From contig CALUTK010000003.1 of NCBI GenBank assembly GCA_944323675.1, positions 1 through 48,790 of the forward strand: a stretch of DNA of 48,790 bases, written 5' to 3'. Made by a program: the position numbers and the translations under genes. Below, piece after piece: positions 1 through 7,794 of the stretch (positions are counted from its first letter, which is position 1; every line of letters begins with the position of its first letter). The DNA comes from Candidatus Gastranaerophilales bacterium. GTDB taxonomy: Bacteria > Cyanobacteriota > Vampirovibrionia > Gastranaerophilales > Gastranaerophilaceae. A model generated the notes under the pieces. It searched no databases. It saw only the letters and a program-made list of their open reading frames with translations, and had not been told where the DNA came from.

Positions 1-360
1 CAAAAAAAAAAGAAAAAGTGAACATACCTGAAAGAATGTAAACTTACCCCTCACCCGAATTTCTAAGCTCACTAAAGCTCGCTAAGAAATTCCTCCCTCT
101 CCCTCAAGGGGCGAGGGAATATGATTTACATCCCTTGTAAAGGAATTTGGGGTGTAAGCGCCGGAGGGTTTTCTCTTTTACCCCTCACCCGCCCTTCGGG
201 CACCCTCTTCTGTCTTGGATTTACTCCATGCTCACGGAGTGTCGCTTACGAGCTTACGCTCTGCCGGCTCCATCCGTTCGCTATCCGGACTTACTTCGTT
301 CCGTCCGTCCGTAAATCCGCCTCAAGAGGCGAGGGGATATGATTTGCCTTCCTTATAAAT
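1..360. repeat. Non-coding repeat-rich region at the left edge
   Basis: No gene is supported here. The stretch is made of short imperfect inverted repeats: GAATTTCT near 57-64 faces AGAAATTC near 86-93, and GGATTTAC near 219 faces GTAAATCC near 311. A module ending CCGGAGGGTTTTC occurs at about 130-176 and again at 346-391. Related copies lie at 29804-29846 (plus) and 35435-35490 (minus). The apparent reading frames follow the repeat units and have no ribosome-binding site, so I treat them as chance. Confidence 0.7.
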
Positions 361-635
361 GGAGGTGGCGCCAAGCGCCGGAGGGTTTTCATGCGAGCGT
401 GCGGCGTAACCGCGATGGCGAGTGAAGTAGTGAAAAAATTTCTAAGATCCTGAAACAAGTTCAGGATGACAGAAATTTTTTCACACTTCCATTTGATTCC
501 GCGGCGCGCAGCGACGCTGTAAACGATTGTGTTTTTCTCTTTCTTTGGTTCGTTTCTTTCTCTTTTAATCGCAATAAAAGAGAAAGAAATGAACACACAA
601 GAATAGACTAGTGCCTCTTGCACATTAGTCTGTTC
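361..635 (-). repeat. Dispersed composite element, copy 1 (minus orientation)
   Basis: Read on the minus strand, this copy runs from the terminal hairpin (601-635), through the TTTCTTTCTCTTTTA stem-loop, a GC-rich CGTCGCTGCGCGCCGCGG segment, a TCATCCTGAACTTGTTTCAG hairpin and a TCGCCATCGCGGTTACGCCG-like tract, to the CCGGAGGG module. The same order is seen at 35222-35490 and 48546-48790. Its stem-loop has loop TTGCGAT in element orientation. Nothing in it looks coding. It begins 7 nt past the stop codon of the transporter gene. Confidence 0.85.
601..635 (-). terminator. Stop-proximal hairpin, likely terminator of the 643-1959 gene
   Basis: The arms GAATAGACTA and TAGTCTGTTC pair with one mismatch, and an inner GTGC/GCAC pair extends the stem. 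It lies 7 nt past the stop codon and is followed on the minus strand by the moderately T-rich TTGTGTGTTC. The same hairpin, with compensatory changes, recurs at 2001-2035, 35732-35769 and 48546-48580. A terminator role is inferred from position; the U-tract is weak. Confidence 0.5.
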
Positions 636-642
636 CTTTACC

Positions 643-1959
643 TTAGAACAAATACGCCGCGAGTATTGCAAAGATTATGAGCGGAATATTAAAATGTAAA
701 AAGGTAGGAATACAGGTATCTTTAATGTGGTTATGCTGACCATCAGCGTTTAAGCCTGCTGTAGGTCCGAGAGTCGTATCAGATGCGGGAGAACCGGCAT
801 CTCCTAATGCTGCTGCAGAAGATAAAATTACAACGCTCGCAGGTACAGAAAGCCCTAAATGAGCACAGACAGGAATAAACAAAACCGCAAGTATCGGAAT
901 GGTTCCGAAAGAGGTTCCTATTCCCATCGTGATGAATAATCCGATAAAAAGCATTAAGCTTACTGCAAGCAGTCTGCTGTTTTGCATAAAAGGAAGAATT
1001 GCATGAATAAGGGTATCAATTCCGCCGGTTGCCTTCAATACCATTGCAAACCCTGCCGCAACAAGCATTACAAAAGCAACATATCCCATTAATCCAATCC
1101 CTTCATTTATAAGGTTATCCATTTTCCTGTGGCTTACAGCGCCGCCGCCAAACACAATTCCAAGCCCGACAAGTGCGCCAAGCGGCAGTGATTTCGTCAA
1201 AAGCTGGACGATTAATGTTGCGAATGCGCCGATAAGTGTAATATAGTGGTTTTTATTTAATTTTAAAGCCTGCGCGTCCTCTTTTTCAATTTCATTTTCA
1301 ACAGGCTGAATGTCGTTATATTCACGAGGTTTCCTGTATGAAATAAGGATTGCAACCAGAAGTCCCGCAAGCATACCGAGTCCTAAAATCCAGTTTGCTT
1401 TCCATACATCATTTTTTAAAACAGTCATTCCATTGACTGTCATATTTTCCGCAATTAAGCCCTGAAAAATTAATCCAAATCCGGCAGGTATTGCAATATA
1501 AGGAGCCTTCAAACCAAATGCCAGTGAACACGCAACCGCGCGTCTATCAAGTTTAAGCTTATTCATTACATGCAAAAGAGGTGGAATAAGTATAGGTATA
1601 AATGCAATATGAACAGGTATAAGGTTCTGTGAAAGAATTGCAATCCCTGTCAAAATTGCAAGAAGTAAAAACTTTTTGTCCTTAATAACTGTTGAAATCT
1701 TTTTTGCAAGAATTGTCGCTAACCCTGTATGCGTCATTGCCGCGGCAAAGGTTCCGAGAAGTATATAGCTTAATGCAGTTTCCGAATTATCACCCATGCC
1801 AGAGATAAATGTCTGCATAACTTTTTCTACAGGAAGCCCGCCTATTAGTCCTGCCGCAATTGCAGAAATAATTATTGCAAGTAAGACATTAATCCTGCAA
1901 ACACAAAGCACGCATAATAAAATTACCGATACAACTACGGGATTAAATATAATATTCAT
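643..1959 (-). CDS. Na+/H+ antiporter-family transporter (YuiF/NhaC-like)
   Basis: This 438-residue, very hydrophobic protein has about a dozen predicted membrane segments in two similar halves. The first half carries GMGDNSETALSYILLG (55-70) and SQNLIPVHIAFIPILIPP (110-127). The second half carries GIGTSFGTIPILAVLF and GDAGSPASDTTLGPT (about 386-400). These are hallmarks of the YuiF-type branch of the NhaC/IT superfamily, whose members exchange Na+ for H+ or carry amino acids; the substrate cannot be read from sequence. The start is supported by TGATACTAT ending 6 nt before the ATG with no Shine-Dalgarno, which predicts a leaderless mRNA. The gene stands alone, bracketed by two outward-facing copies of a dispersed repeat element. 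Confidence 0.85.
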   Translation of the reverse strand: MNIIFNPVVVSVILLCVLCVCRINVLLAIIISAIAAGLIGGLPVEKVMQTFISGMGDNSETALSYILLGTFAAAMTHTGLATILAKKISTVIKDKKFLLLAILTGIAILSQNLIPVHIAFIPILIPPLLHVMNKLKLDRRAVACSLAFGLKAPYIAIPAGFGLIFQGLIAENMTVNGMTVLKNDVWKANWILGLGMLAGLLVAILISYRKPREYNDIQPVENEIEKEDAQALKLNKNHYITLIGAFATLIVQLLTKSLPLGALVGLGIVFGGGAVSHRKMDNLINEGIGLMGYVAFVMLVAAGFAMVLKATGGIDTLIHAILPFMQNSRLLAVSLMLFIGLFITMGIGTSFGTIPILAVLFIPVCAHLGLSVPASVVILSSAAALGDAGSPASDTTLGPTAGLNADGQHNHIKDTCIPTFLHFNIPLIIFAILAAYLF

Positions 1960-1974
1960 ACAAAAATAGTATCA
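1957..1974 (-). promoter_or_regulatory. Extended -10 giving a leaderless start for the YuiF-like gene
   Basis: On the minus strand TGA-TACTAT (complement of 1966-1974) is followed by six bases and then the ATG. There is no purine-rich ribosome-binding site, so transcription should begin at or next to the A of the start codon. Confidence 0.6.
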
Positions 1975-2000
1975 TGAACAAAATTGAAATTTACTTAATG

Positions 2001-2150
2001 GAATAGACTAATGTGCAAGAGGCACTAGTCTATTCTTGTGTGTTCATTTCTTTCTCTTTTAATCGCAATAAAAGAGAAAGAAACGAACCAAAGAAAGAGA
2101 AAAACGCAATCGTTTTGAGCGTCGCTACGCGCCGCGGAATCAAATGAAAG
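2001..2150 (+). repeat. Dispersed composite element, copy 2, with inverted loop
   Basis: Begins with a perfect-arm hairpin (GAATAGACTA/TAGTCTATTC, 2001-2035). It continues with the TTTCTTTCTCTTTTA stem-loop and the GTCGCTACGCGCCGCGG tract, then diverges near 2150 into GTTGAAGGC-AAA-GCCTTCAAC. The stem arms match copies 1 and 4, but the 7-nt loop is ATCGCAA, the reverse complement of their TTGCGAT. Confidence 0.85.
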
Positions 2151-2525
2151 TAGTTGAAGGCAAAGCCTTCAACCTTTTAAGGTGCGCTTCTTACTCACTC
2201 GTGATTAACGGGACTAGGCTTTGCCTGCTCGTCTTGCTCACGCAAGCCGACACCGCAAAGCCGTCGCCCTCAGCTCGTTCGCGCTATTGTTCTAACGCAC
2301 ACGTACACCATACCTGCCGTAGGCAGGTTGCCGAACGTGCACGAAGTGCAATAGTGAGGCTGAAAGGTTGTAAAAACTTCTGTCCAACATGTCATTCAAG
2401 TTTAACATGACAGTATTACGCATATTTAGTGGAAACTTGTATATTATTGCCCAAACTTTTTTATTGACTAAGCAGTTTTTTCGTTATATCTTTATAAGGC
2501 AGAGAGTTTATTTGGGGAATTTTCT
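2151..2525. other. Non-coding structured intergenic region with a tentative promoter
   Basis: Holds several small perfect hairpins (GTTGAAGGC/GCCTTCAAC at 2153-2173, CCTGCC/GGCAGG near 2313-2327, TGCAC/GTGCA near 2338). The module at 2316-2370 recurs at 35500-35553. A 6-bp TGTCAT/ATGACA hairpin follows near 2389. TTGACT at 2464-2469 with TATCTT 17 bp downstream is a tentative promoter for the MFS gene. The long reading frame over 2144-2410 follows the repeats and is not a gene. Confidence 0.6.
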
Positions 2526-3911
2526 ATGGAAGAAAATAATAATTTAAAAAGATTTACAACAGCACAATTTTTGAACTTTTGCCTCGGTTTTTTCGGGTTA
2601 CAATTCGCGTGGCAGATGAGAATTATTCTCTCAGGCCCTGTAACTGAAGGACTCGGCGCATCGCCTTTTATATACGGGCTTATATGGCTTGCAGGCCCTT
2701 TTACCGGAATGGTTGTTCAGCCGCTTATCGGTGCGCTCAGTGATAAAACTGTCTCACCGTTCGGCAGAAGAAGACCTTATCTTTTAGGCGGAGCCCTGCT
2801 CGCGGCTGTTGCTCTCTGGATTTTCCCAAATTCCGACGGGGTTGCTAACTGGCTTCATAATATTACGGGACTTCATTTACCGGCCTGTACAGCACTTCTT
2901 ATTGCTGCTGCTATGATATGGATTATTGATGCGTGTGTTAACGTTGCGCAGGGTCCTTATAGAGCTTTAATCCCTGATGTTGTTCCTCCTGAACAGCATT
3001 CTCTTGCAAATTCTTATATCAGTCTTGCAATAGGTCTCGGCTCTGTTGTCGCCGCAGGTACTGCTCCTTTTCTTATGTGGGCTTTCGGATACCAGATGTC
3101 TATACCGGCACAATTTGTTATGGCGGCGCTTGCCTTTACTCTCGGTATGATTTGGACCTGTATTACCATTAACGAAAAACAAACTAAAAAAGAAATTATA
3201 AAAGATGTAGCAACTGCAGAAATTAAAGAAGATACATTTCTGGACGCTTTGAAGAATTTCTTCTCCCTTTCTCCGGAAGTTTCTAAAATCTGTACTATGC
3301 AATTCTTTACATGGATTGGTACTATGTGTATGATGATTTTCTTTACCCAGTATTCTGTCCATACAGTTTTTCATGTTCCGGATTTGAGTTCGGTGACAGA
3401 AGAAATTACTGAACAGTACTCTAATGCAACCCTTTTCGGTACAAATTTTTCATCTATATGTTTTGCTATATTCAATCTTGTTTGTTTCCTTGTGGCTATT
3501 CCTATCGGGATTCTGTCTGCAAAATACGGAAATAAAAAGGTTCATATTGTTTCTTTAATAACGATGATTCTTGCCTATTTAGGAATGGCTTTTTGCTGTA
3601 ACCCTAAAATAGTTGCTCTTTTAATGGGGGTTGCCGGTATTGGCTGGGCAAGTATCTGTGCACTTCCGTTTGCAATGCTTTCCCAGTATATTAAAAAAGG
3701 AACCGAGGGTTCCGTAATGGGAATTTTTAATATTTTTATAGCCGGCCCGCAGGTATTTGTATGCACACTTGTTGCCTGGTTTATTTCTAAGTGTATAATT
3801 AAATTAGAGGATAATCTGGTTAATTATCACTGGGAATACGCATTTGTGATTGGTGCTATTTGTCTGGCAATTGCCGCAATTATAACGGGTACGGTTAAAG
3901 AAAAGGAATAG
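2526..3911 (+). CDS. MFS transporter, GPH/SLC45-like (sugar:cation symporter type)
   Basis: This 461-residue membrane protein has roughly 12 predicted segments and a central cytoplasmic loop rich in Lys and Glu around residues 218-240. The N-terminal half has FGLQFAWQMRIILSGPVTEG (23-42) and the loop motif GALSDKTVSPFGRRRP (69-84). These mark the SLC45/glycoside-pentoside-hexuronide type of major facilitator, whose known members carry sucrose, maltose or related glycosides with protons; the substrate is unknown here. The start follows GGGGA by seven bases. Only four bases separate its stop from the radical SAM gene, so the two are probably co-translated and may share a substrate or product. 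Confidence 0.85.
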   Translation: MEENNNLKRFTTAQFLNFCLGFFGLQFAWQMRIILSGPVTEGLGASPFIYGLIWLAGPFTGMVVQPLIGALSDKTVSPFGRRRPYLLGGALLAAVALWIFPNSDGVANWLHNITGLHLPACTALLIAAAMIWIIDACVNVAQGPYRALIPDVVPPEQHSLANSYISLAIGLGSVVAAGTAPFLMWAFGYQMSIPAQFVMAALAFTLGMIWTCITINEKQTKKEIIKDVATAEIKEDTFLDALKNFFSLSPEVSKICTMQFFTWIGTMCMMIFFTQYSVHTVFHVPDLSSVTEEITEQYSNATLFGTNFSSICFAIFNLVCFLVAIPIGILSAKYGNKKVHIVSLITMILAYLGMAFCCNPKIVALLMGVAGIGWASICALPFAMLSQYIKKGTEGSVMGIFNIFIAGPQVFVCTLVAWFISKCIIKLEDNLVNYHWEYAFVIGAICLAIAAIITGTVKEKE

Positions 3912-3915
3912 AAGA

Positions 3916-5325
3916 TTGGCTGAAGTTAAAAAAAAGAAAAAGATTCTTTTAATATACCCTCCTTCTCCTGTTTTAAACAGGGAGGACAGGTGCCAGCAGC
4001 CTACTAAAGAACTTATTGTTATTCCGCCCCTGCCTCCGACTGATTTAATGTATCTTGCAGCAGTTGCCGAAGAAGCAGGATTTGAAGCGAAAATAAGAGA
4101 TTACAGCCAGGGCGGAAATTTTGAAAAAGATTTAAAAGAATTTATGCCTGATTATCTTCTTATAAATGTTGCAACTCCGACATTTAGGACTGATCTGGCA
4201 TCTTTAACTGTTGCTAAAGAAATTTGTCCTGATGTTATAACAATGGCAAAAGGTGCGGCGTTTCTTAATGTTGCGCTGGATGTAATGTATTTCCAGAAAG
4301 ATTTGGATTTGATAATCTATGGTGAAGCTGAAGAAACTCTTAAGGAAATTTTAAAAGGCAGGCGGTATAAATATATTAAAGGTATTTATTATAGAGATGA
4401 CCTGCGTGCAAAATTTACAGGCCCGAGACCGTTTATTCAGGATTTGGATAAACTGCCGTTCCCGGCGCGTCATCTTGTTGATAATAATATTTACAGGCGT
4501 CCTGACAATAATGAGGTTCAGGCTGTTATAAAAGTTTCTAGAGGCTGCCCGTATCATTGTTTTTTCTGTCTGGCAACACCTGTTTCCGGAGCAAAAGTAA
4601 GAAGAAGATCTCCTGAAAATATCCTTGAAGAGATAAAAGAGTGCGTTGAAAAGTACGGGATTACAAATTTCATATTCTGGTCAGATATTTTTAATGCGGA
4701 TAAAGAATGGGTAATGGATTTGTGTGACAAGATTATTGAGAGCGGTCTTGATATAACATGGTCTGCAAATACCAGAGCAGATACTGCTGATGAAGAAATG
4801 GCTTATAAAATGTTTGATGCCGGCTGCAGGTTAGTGAGTATCGGTGTAGAAAGCGGTTCGCAGGAAATTTTAAACAGAATCGGCAAGCGTATTACTCTTG
4901 ACGATGTTCGACTGACTGTCAAAATTTTTAAAAGAGCAGGTATAAGAATTTATAATTATTTTGTAATAGGGCTTCCGTGGGATGATGAGGATACTATTGA
5001 AGATACGATTGATTTTGCGGTGGAACTTGACAGCGATTTTATTAGTTTTTACACTGCTACTCCGCTTCCCGGAACGAAATTCTATGAATACGCAAAAGAG
5101 AATAATCTTATAAATTCTGATACATCTTTTAAAAATGCATATTACTATCCGTCAGTTAACACGCATTATTTGTCTAAAGACAGAATTTTTGAACTTCATA
5201 AAAAAGCAATAAGACGTTTTTATCTTCGCCCGAGGTATATAATAAGAACACTTTTGCGTATACGTTCCATCAGAGAATTTAAGAATTATTTCAAAGCCGG
5301 TTTGAATGTATTATTCAGGAGATAG
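3916..5325 (+). CDS. B12-binding-domain radical SAM protein
   Basis: The 469-residue protein has an N-terminal cobalamin-binding Rossmann domain (about 10-150: LLIYPPSPVL, PPTDLMYLAAVAEEAG) and a radical SAM core with the [4Fe-4S] cysteines C211-x3-C215-x2-C218. The DxHxxG motif of methionine-synthase-type B12 domains is absent (DYS instead), as usual in this class. Such enzymes methylate or rearrange unactivated carbons, commonly in lipid or natural-product pathways; the substrate is unknown. The start is TTG, chosen because AAGGA sits at the right distance and the protein aligns from there. It is translationally coupled to the upstream MFS gene. An AGGAG-TTG start follows two bases after its stop and seems to open a broken third gene. 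Confidence 0.85.
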   Translation: MAEVKKKKKILLIYPPSPVLNREDRCQQPTKELIVIPPLPPTDLMYLAAVAEEAGFEAKIRDYSQGGNFEKDLKEFMPDYLLINVATPTFRTDLASLTVAKEICPDVITMAKGAAFLNVALDVMYFQKDLDLIIYGEAEETLKEILKGRRYKYIKGIYYRDDLRAKFTGPRPFIQDLDKLPFPARHLVDNNIYRRPDNNEVQAVIKVSRGCPYHCFFCLATPVSGAKVRRRSPENILEEIKECVEKYGITNFIFWSDIFNADKEWVMDLCDKIIESGLDITWSANTRADTADEEMAYKMFDAGCRLVSIGVESGSQEILNRIGKRITLDDVRLTVKIFKRAGIRIYNYFVIGLPWDDEDTIEDTIDFAVELDSDFISFYTATPLPGTKFYEYAKENNLINSDTSFKNAYYYPSVNTHYLSKDRIFELHKKAIRRFYLRPRYIIRTLLRIRSIREFKNYFKAGLNVLFRR

Positions 5326-5327
5326 AA

Positions 5328-5459
5328 TTGGCGAATTTACTTTTTGATATATATCCCCTTTTCTGCAAGGTGCTGTCGGTTGGGCATACTTGCCCAACAA
5401 CCTGCCACAGTATCGTAATGGAGTTACAGTCGGCGGTAATGCGATTTCGCATAGCGTGA
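5328..5459 (+). pseudogene. Possible remnant of a third operon gene cut off by a repeat
   Basis: AGGAG at 5317-5321 is followed by a TTG at 5328, copying the AAGGA-TTG start of the preceding gene. The first dozen codons read as ordinary protein (ANLLFDIYPLF). The frame then enters a hairpin repeat (GTTGGGCA-TACT-TGCCCAAC, 5379-5398) related to one at 14208-14229, and stops at 5457-5459. I read it as the start of a gene truncated by a repeat. Chance resemblance to a start is possible. Confidence 0.3.
5379..5398. repeat. Small hairpin repeat, copy 1
   Basis: Perfect 8-bp stem GTTGGGCA/TGCCCAAC with loop TACT. A related hairpin with the same core stem and loop GGTA is at 14208-14229. Confidence 0.7.
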
Positions 5460-5554
5460 AACTAAAATTCGACTTTCGTCTCATTTAGTTTTTCTACGCT
5501 TCCGGAATGACGTATATGTTCTTAACGGGAAAAATGGGATTCATTTTTGCAAAT

Positions 5555-5594
5555 AAAATCGGAGCCCTGATATATCAAGCCTCCGATTTTTGCT
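5555..5594. terminator. Bidirectional intrinsic terminator
   Basis: The 10-bp perfect stem AAAATCGGAG (5555-5564) / CTCCGATTTT (5581-5590) is A-rich on one side and T-rich on the other. It can therefore end transcripts from the plus-strand radical SAM operon and the minus-strand gene ending at 5612. Confidence 0.85.
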
Positions 5595-5611
5595 ATTCTT
5601 AATTTTTTATA

Positions 5612-6295
5612 TTATACGTGTAGGATAAATCCGCCTTTTTCTGCGTTTTCAAGCTTTTCGCCTTCAATTTTTGCGCGCAGATTTTTTATATATTTATACA
5701 CATAATCCCTTGGCAAATCCAATAATGTTGCCAGATCTTTTGCAAATACAACCTGATTTTTGTTTTTTGCAAAGTGATCGAAAACTTTTTGCTCTCTATC
5801 TGTGAGCGCTTTTTTGAAAACAATTCTTACTTCTTCTCTTAATGTATCAGCCGAAGGTTCTGCTTTGACTTTTGCAGTTTTTGGTTTTACAGTTTTGGCG
5901 GCGGCTGTTTTTACTGTTTTCTTAACGGTTTTCTTTTCAGTTTTAGGTTTCACAGTCTTTGCAGCTTTTGTAGTTTTGTGTTCTTTAGAAGGTTTTACCG
6001 GTTCAACATCAGCATCAATTTTAATTTTTGAAATAGAGAAAGGTGAAGGTGCGATTTCCTGTTCTCTTTCATAAGCACGCTGTGCTATTGTGCTGATTCT
6101 TTCACTTTTAGGCTGCATCCAGGTATCTTCTGTTGACATAACAGGTTTTCCCTGAAGAACAATATCAATCAAATCATTAGTCGGCTTAGCTTCTTCAATT
6201 TTTTTACCCAACCTTGCAGCAAATTCTTCTAACGTAATTTTTTCTAATGAGCTTCTCCATTGTTTAATCTCTTCTTTGCTCAAGTATTCAGACAT
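5612..6295 (-). CDS. Orphan DNA-binding protein: Lys/Thr-rich linker plus winged-helix-like C-terminus
   Basis: I do not recognise a named family. The 227 residues fall in three parts. An acidic N-terminal helical region spans 1-90. A low-complexity linker (about 100-145) repeats KTVKPKT, KKTVKKTVKTAAAK and similar blocks, like histone H1 tails. A C-terminal 75 residues resemble a winged helix (LTDREQKVFDHFAKNKN, then FAKDLATLLDLPRDYVYKYIKNLRAKI). The last part suggests DNA recognition and the linker suggests non-specific DNA contact, so a nucleoid-associated or regulatory role is plausible. AAGGAGA precedes the ATG, and TGC-TAGATT at 6341-6349 is a candidate extended -10. It is monocistronic. 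Confidence 0.6.
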   Translation of the reverse strand: MSEYLSKEEIKQWRSSLEKITLEEFAARLGKKIEEAKPTNDLIDIVLQGKPVMSTEDTWMQPKSERISTIAQRAYEREQEIAPSPFSISKIKIDADVEPVKPSKEHKTTKAAKTVKPKTEKKTVKKTVKTAAAKTVKPKTAKVKAEPSADTLREEVRIVFKKALTDREQKVFDHFAKNKNQVVFAKDLATLLDLPRDYVYKYIKNLRAKIEGEKLENAEKGGFILHV

Positions 6296-6340
6296 TAATA
6301 AATCTCCTTAAACTCTGTATTCTTAACCTTCAATACCTTT

Positions 6341-6349
6341 AATCTAGCA
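6341..6349 (-). promoter_or_regulatory. Extended -10 for the winged-helix-like gene
   Basis: On the minus strand TGC-TAGATT lies about 45 nt before the start codon, giving a normal leader with an AAGGAGA site. Confidence 0.45.
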
Positions 6350-6437
6350 CAAACCATGCCGAAAAAATCAAAATGTTTCATAAAGTAAATTTTTATTTTT
6401 TATTGTAACAATTACTTGAAAAATAAGGTTTTCGCGT

Positions 6438-7106
6438 TTATGCAAGAATTCCGGAATCCAATAACTTTTGCACTTCATCGTTCATAATTTTATGGATTTC
6501 CTGAATAGATTTTGTGCCGTCTATGCTTATAAAATTATATATTTCTTTCATTTTGTTATATTGTTCAAGGCATTTGTTCTGGTAGATTTCAAAACTTTTG
6601 TAGAAATCTGTGGAGAAACCTACGTCTCTTCCGCTTTCATAGAAATCTAACCCTGTTGTTCCGATAATACGTTTCAACAGCACATCCACCGGCATATCAA
6701 GATAAAATACTAAATCCGGTTCAGGGGCGTATTCGTAAAGGTTTTTAACCCATTCTATGTCCTGACCTCTGACGACATCACGTGCAAGCGCTGTATAGAA
6801 ATATCTATCCAGAAGCACTATAAACCCTGATTTTAATGCTGGAATAATCTGGTTTTCCAGACGATCTGCAAAGTCTGCCGCATATAATAAACTGTATGTT
6901 GTCGCATTCAACAGGTTACGTTCTTTTGCGTCGTCAATTACGTTTGCGATAAGACGCGACGTTTTCCATTCAGATACCATAACCCCGTAAGATTTATCCT
7001 GAATGGATTTTTTCAATAATTCAAGCTGGGTGGATTTTCCGGAACCGTCTGTTCCTTCTATTACGATTAAAAGTCCTTCGTATCCGTTTTTTGTTTTATG
7101 TTCCAT
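6438..7106 (-). CDS. Thymidylate-kinase-like P-loop kinase, paralogue 1
   Basis: The 222-residue protein has the P-loop EGTDGSGKSTQ (17-27) of the thymidylate kinase family, which phosphorylates dTMP to dTDP with ATP. The DR motif is present as LLDRYFYTALARDVVRG, but the usual Ser and Gln of the DRYxxSxxAYQ substrate loop are replaced (T-A-L-A-R-D-V), and the LID region has LDFYESGRDVGFS. The start codon follows the stop of paralogue 2 by two bases, so the pair is co-translated. The two proteins share this unusual substrate loop, which implies a common divergent ancestor. It could be the cell's dTMP kinase or act on another nucleotide. Confidence is high for the fold and moderate for the substrate. 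Confidence 0.75.
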   Translation of the reverse strand: MEHKTKNGYEGLLIVIEGTDGSGKSTQLELLKKSIQDKSYGVMVSEWKTSRLIANVIDDAKERNLLNATTYSLLYAADFADRLENQIIPALKSGFIVLLDRYFYTALARDVVRGQDIEWVKNLYEYAPEPDLVFYLDMPVDVLLKRIIGTTGLDFYESGRDVGFSTDFYKSFEIYQNKCLEQYNKMKEIYNFISIDGTKSIQEIHKIMNDEVQKLLDSGILA

Positions 7107-7108
7107 CG

Positions 7109-7783
7109 TTACACCTCAATCCCTTTTTCCCGAAGAACTTCTCTCAAGAGTTCTCTTATTTTAACCTGTTTTGAGTGAATTGAATCATTCGCGTCAAGTT
7201 TAATCAAACCGAATTCATCGACCATTTTGTTATATTCATTTATAACCCGGCCCTGAAAAATCATATAGCTTTCATAAGGGTCGCTGCTGAGTTTCAAATC
7301 CATACCCGCTTCATAGAATTTCGGAGTTCTGTTGAAGCAGATTCTTTCTAGTGAGGTTTTTGGATCTATATCAAAATAGATTGCAAGATCCGGTCTGTAT
7401 GCAAAATCATAAACCTTTCGAACCCACTGGGCATCAACTCCTCTTGCAACATCACGTGCAAAAGCCGTATATGCGTATCTATCCGCAAGAACTATAAATC
7501 CTGCCTTCAGGGCCGGCGCGATAACCTGTTTTGCACGGTCGGCAAAATCTACGGCGTGAAGAAGCGAGAATGTTCTTGGCGAGAGCATATTTTTCTTTTT
7601 TGCAAGTTTTGTCGTCTGGCTGATAAGTTCCGAGGAGTTCCATTCAGTAAAAATTACATCCTGTCCCGATGATTTCAGCCAGTCGCGCAAAAGTGCAAGC
7701 TGGGTGGATTTTCCTGATCCGTCTATACCTTCCACACAAACTAAAGTCCCTTTTAAATTATGCTTTTCCGTGAGTCTGCCCAA
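7109..7783 (-). CDS. Thymidylate-kinase-like P-loop kinase, paralogue 2
   Basis: This 224-residue protein is built like its downstream neighbour. It has the P-loop EGIDGSGKSTQ (18-28), a VLADRYAYTAFARDVARG substrate loop, AYRPDLAIYFDIDPKTSLERI, and a LID-like ICFNRTPKFYEAGMDLKLSSDPYESY segment. The pair clearly arose by duplication and still lies head to tail two bases apart. Canonical dTMP kinases have Ser and Gln in the substrate loop where both of these have Thr and Arg-Asp, so specificity may differ. Eleven bases upstream is the exoribonuclease gene, with which it probably forms one transcript. Duplicates may form a heterodimer, since the family normally dimerises; that is conjecture. Confidence 0.75.
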   Translation of the reverse strand: MGRLTEKHNLKGTLVCVEGIDGSGKSTQLALLRDWLKSSGQDVIFTEWNSSELISQTTKLAKKKNMLSPRTFSLLHAVDFADRAKQVIAPALKAGFIVLADRYAYTAFARDVARGVDAQWVRKVYDFAYRPDLAIYFDIDPKTSLERICFNRTPKFYEAGMDLKLSSDPYESYMIFQGRVINEYNKMVDEFGLIKLDANDSIHSKQVKIRELLREVLREKGIEV

Positions 7784-7794
7784 AGTTTTTCTCC

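Noticed and set aside
121-671. Overlapping reading frames of 73 and 126 residues at the left edge
   Set aside because: They lie wholly in repeat modules that recur elsewhere in the window, have no ribosome-binding site, and their composition follows the hairpins.
2144-2410. 88-residue frame after repeat copy 2
   Set aside because: Its second half is the module also found at 35500-35553, where the frame is not kept.
5802-6074. 90-residue plus-strand frame opposite the Lys-rich linker
   Set aside because: It is the shadow of a low-complexity AAG/ACA-rich coding stretch on the other strand.
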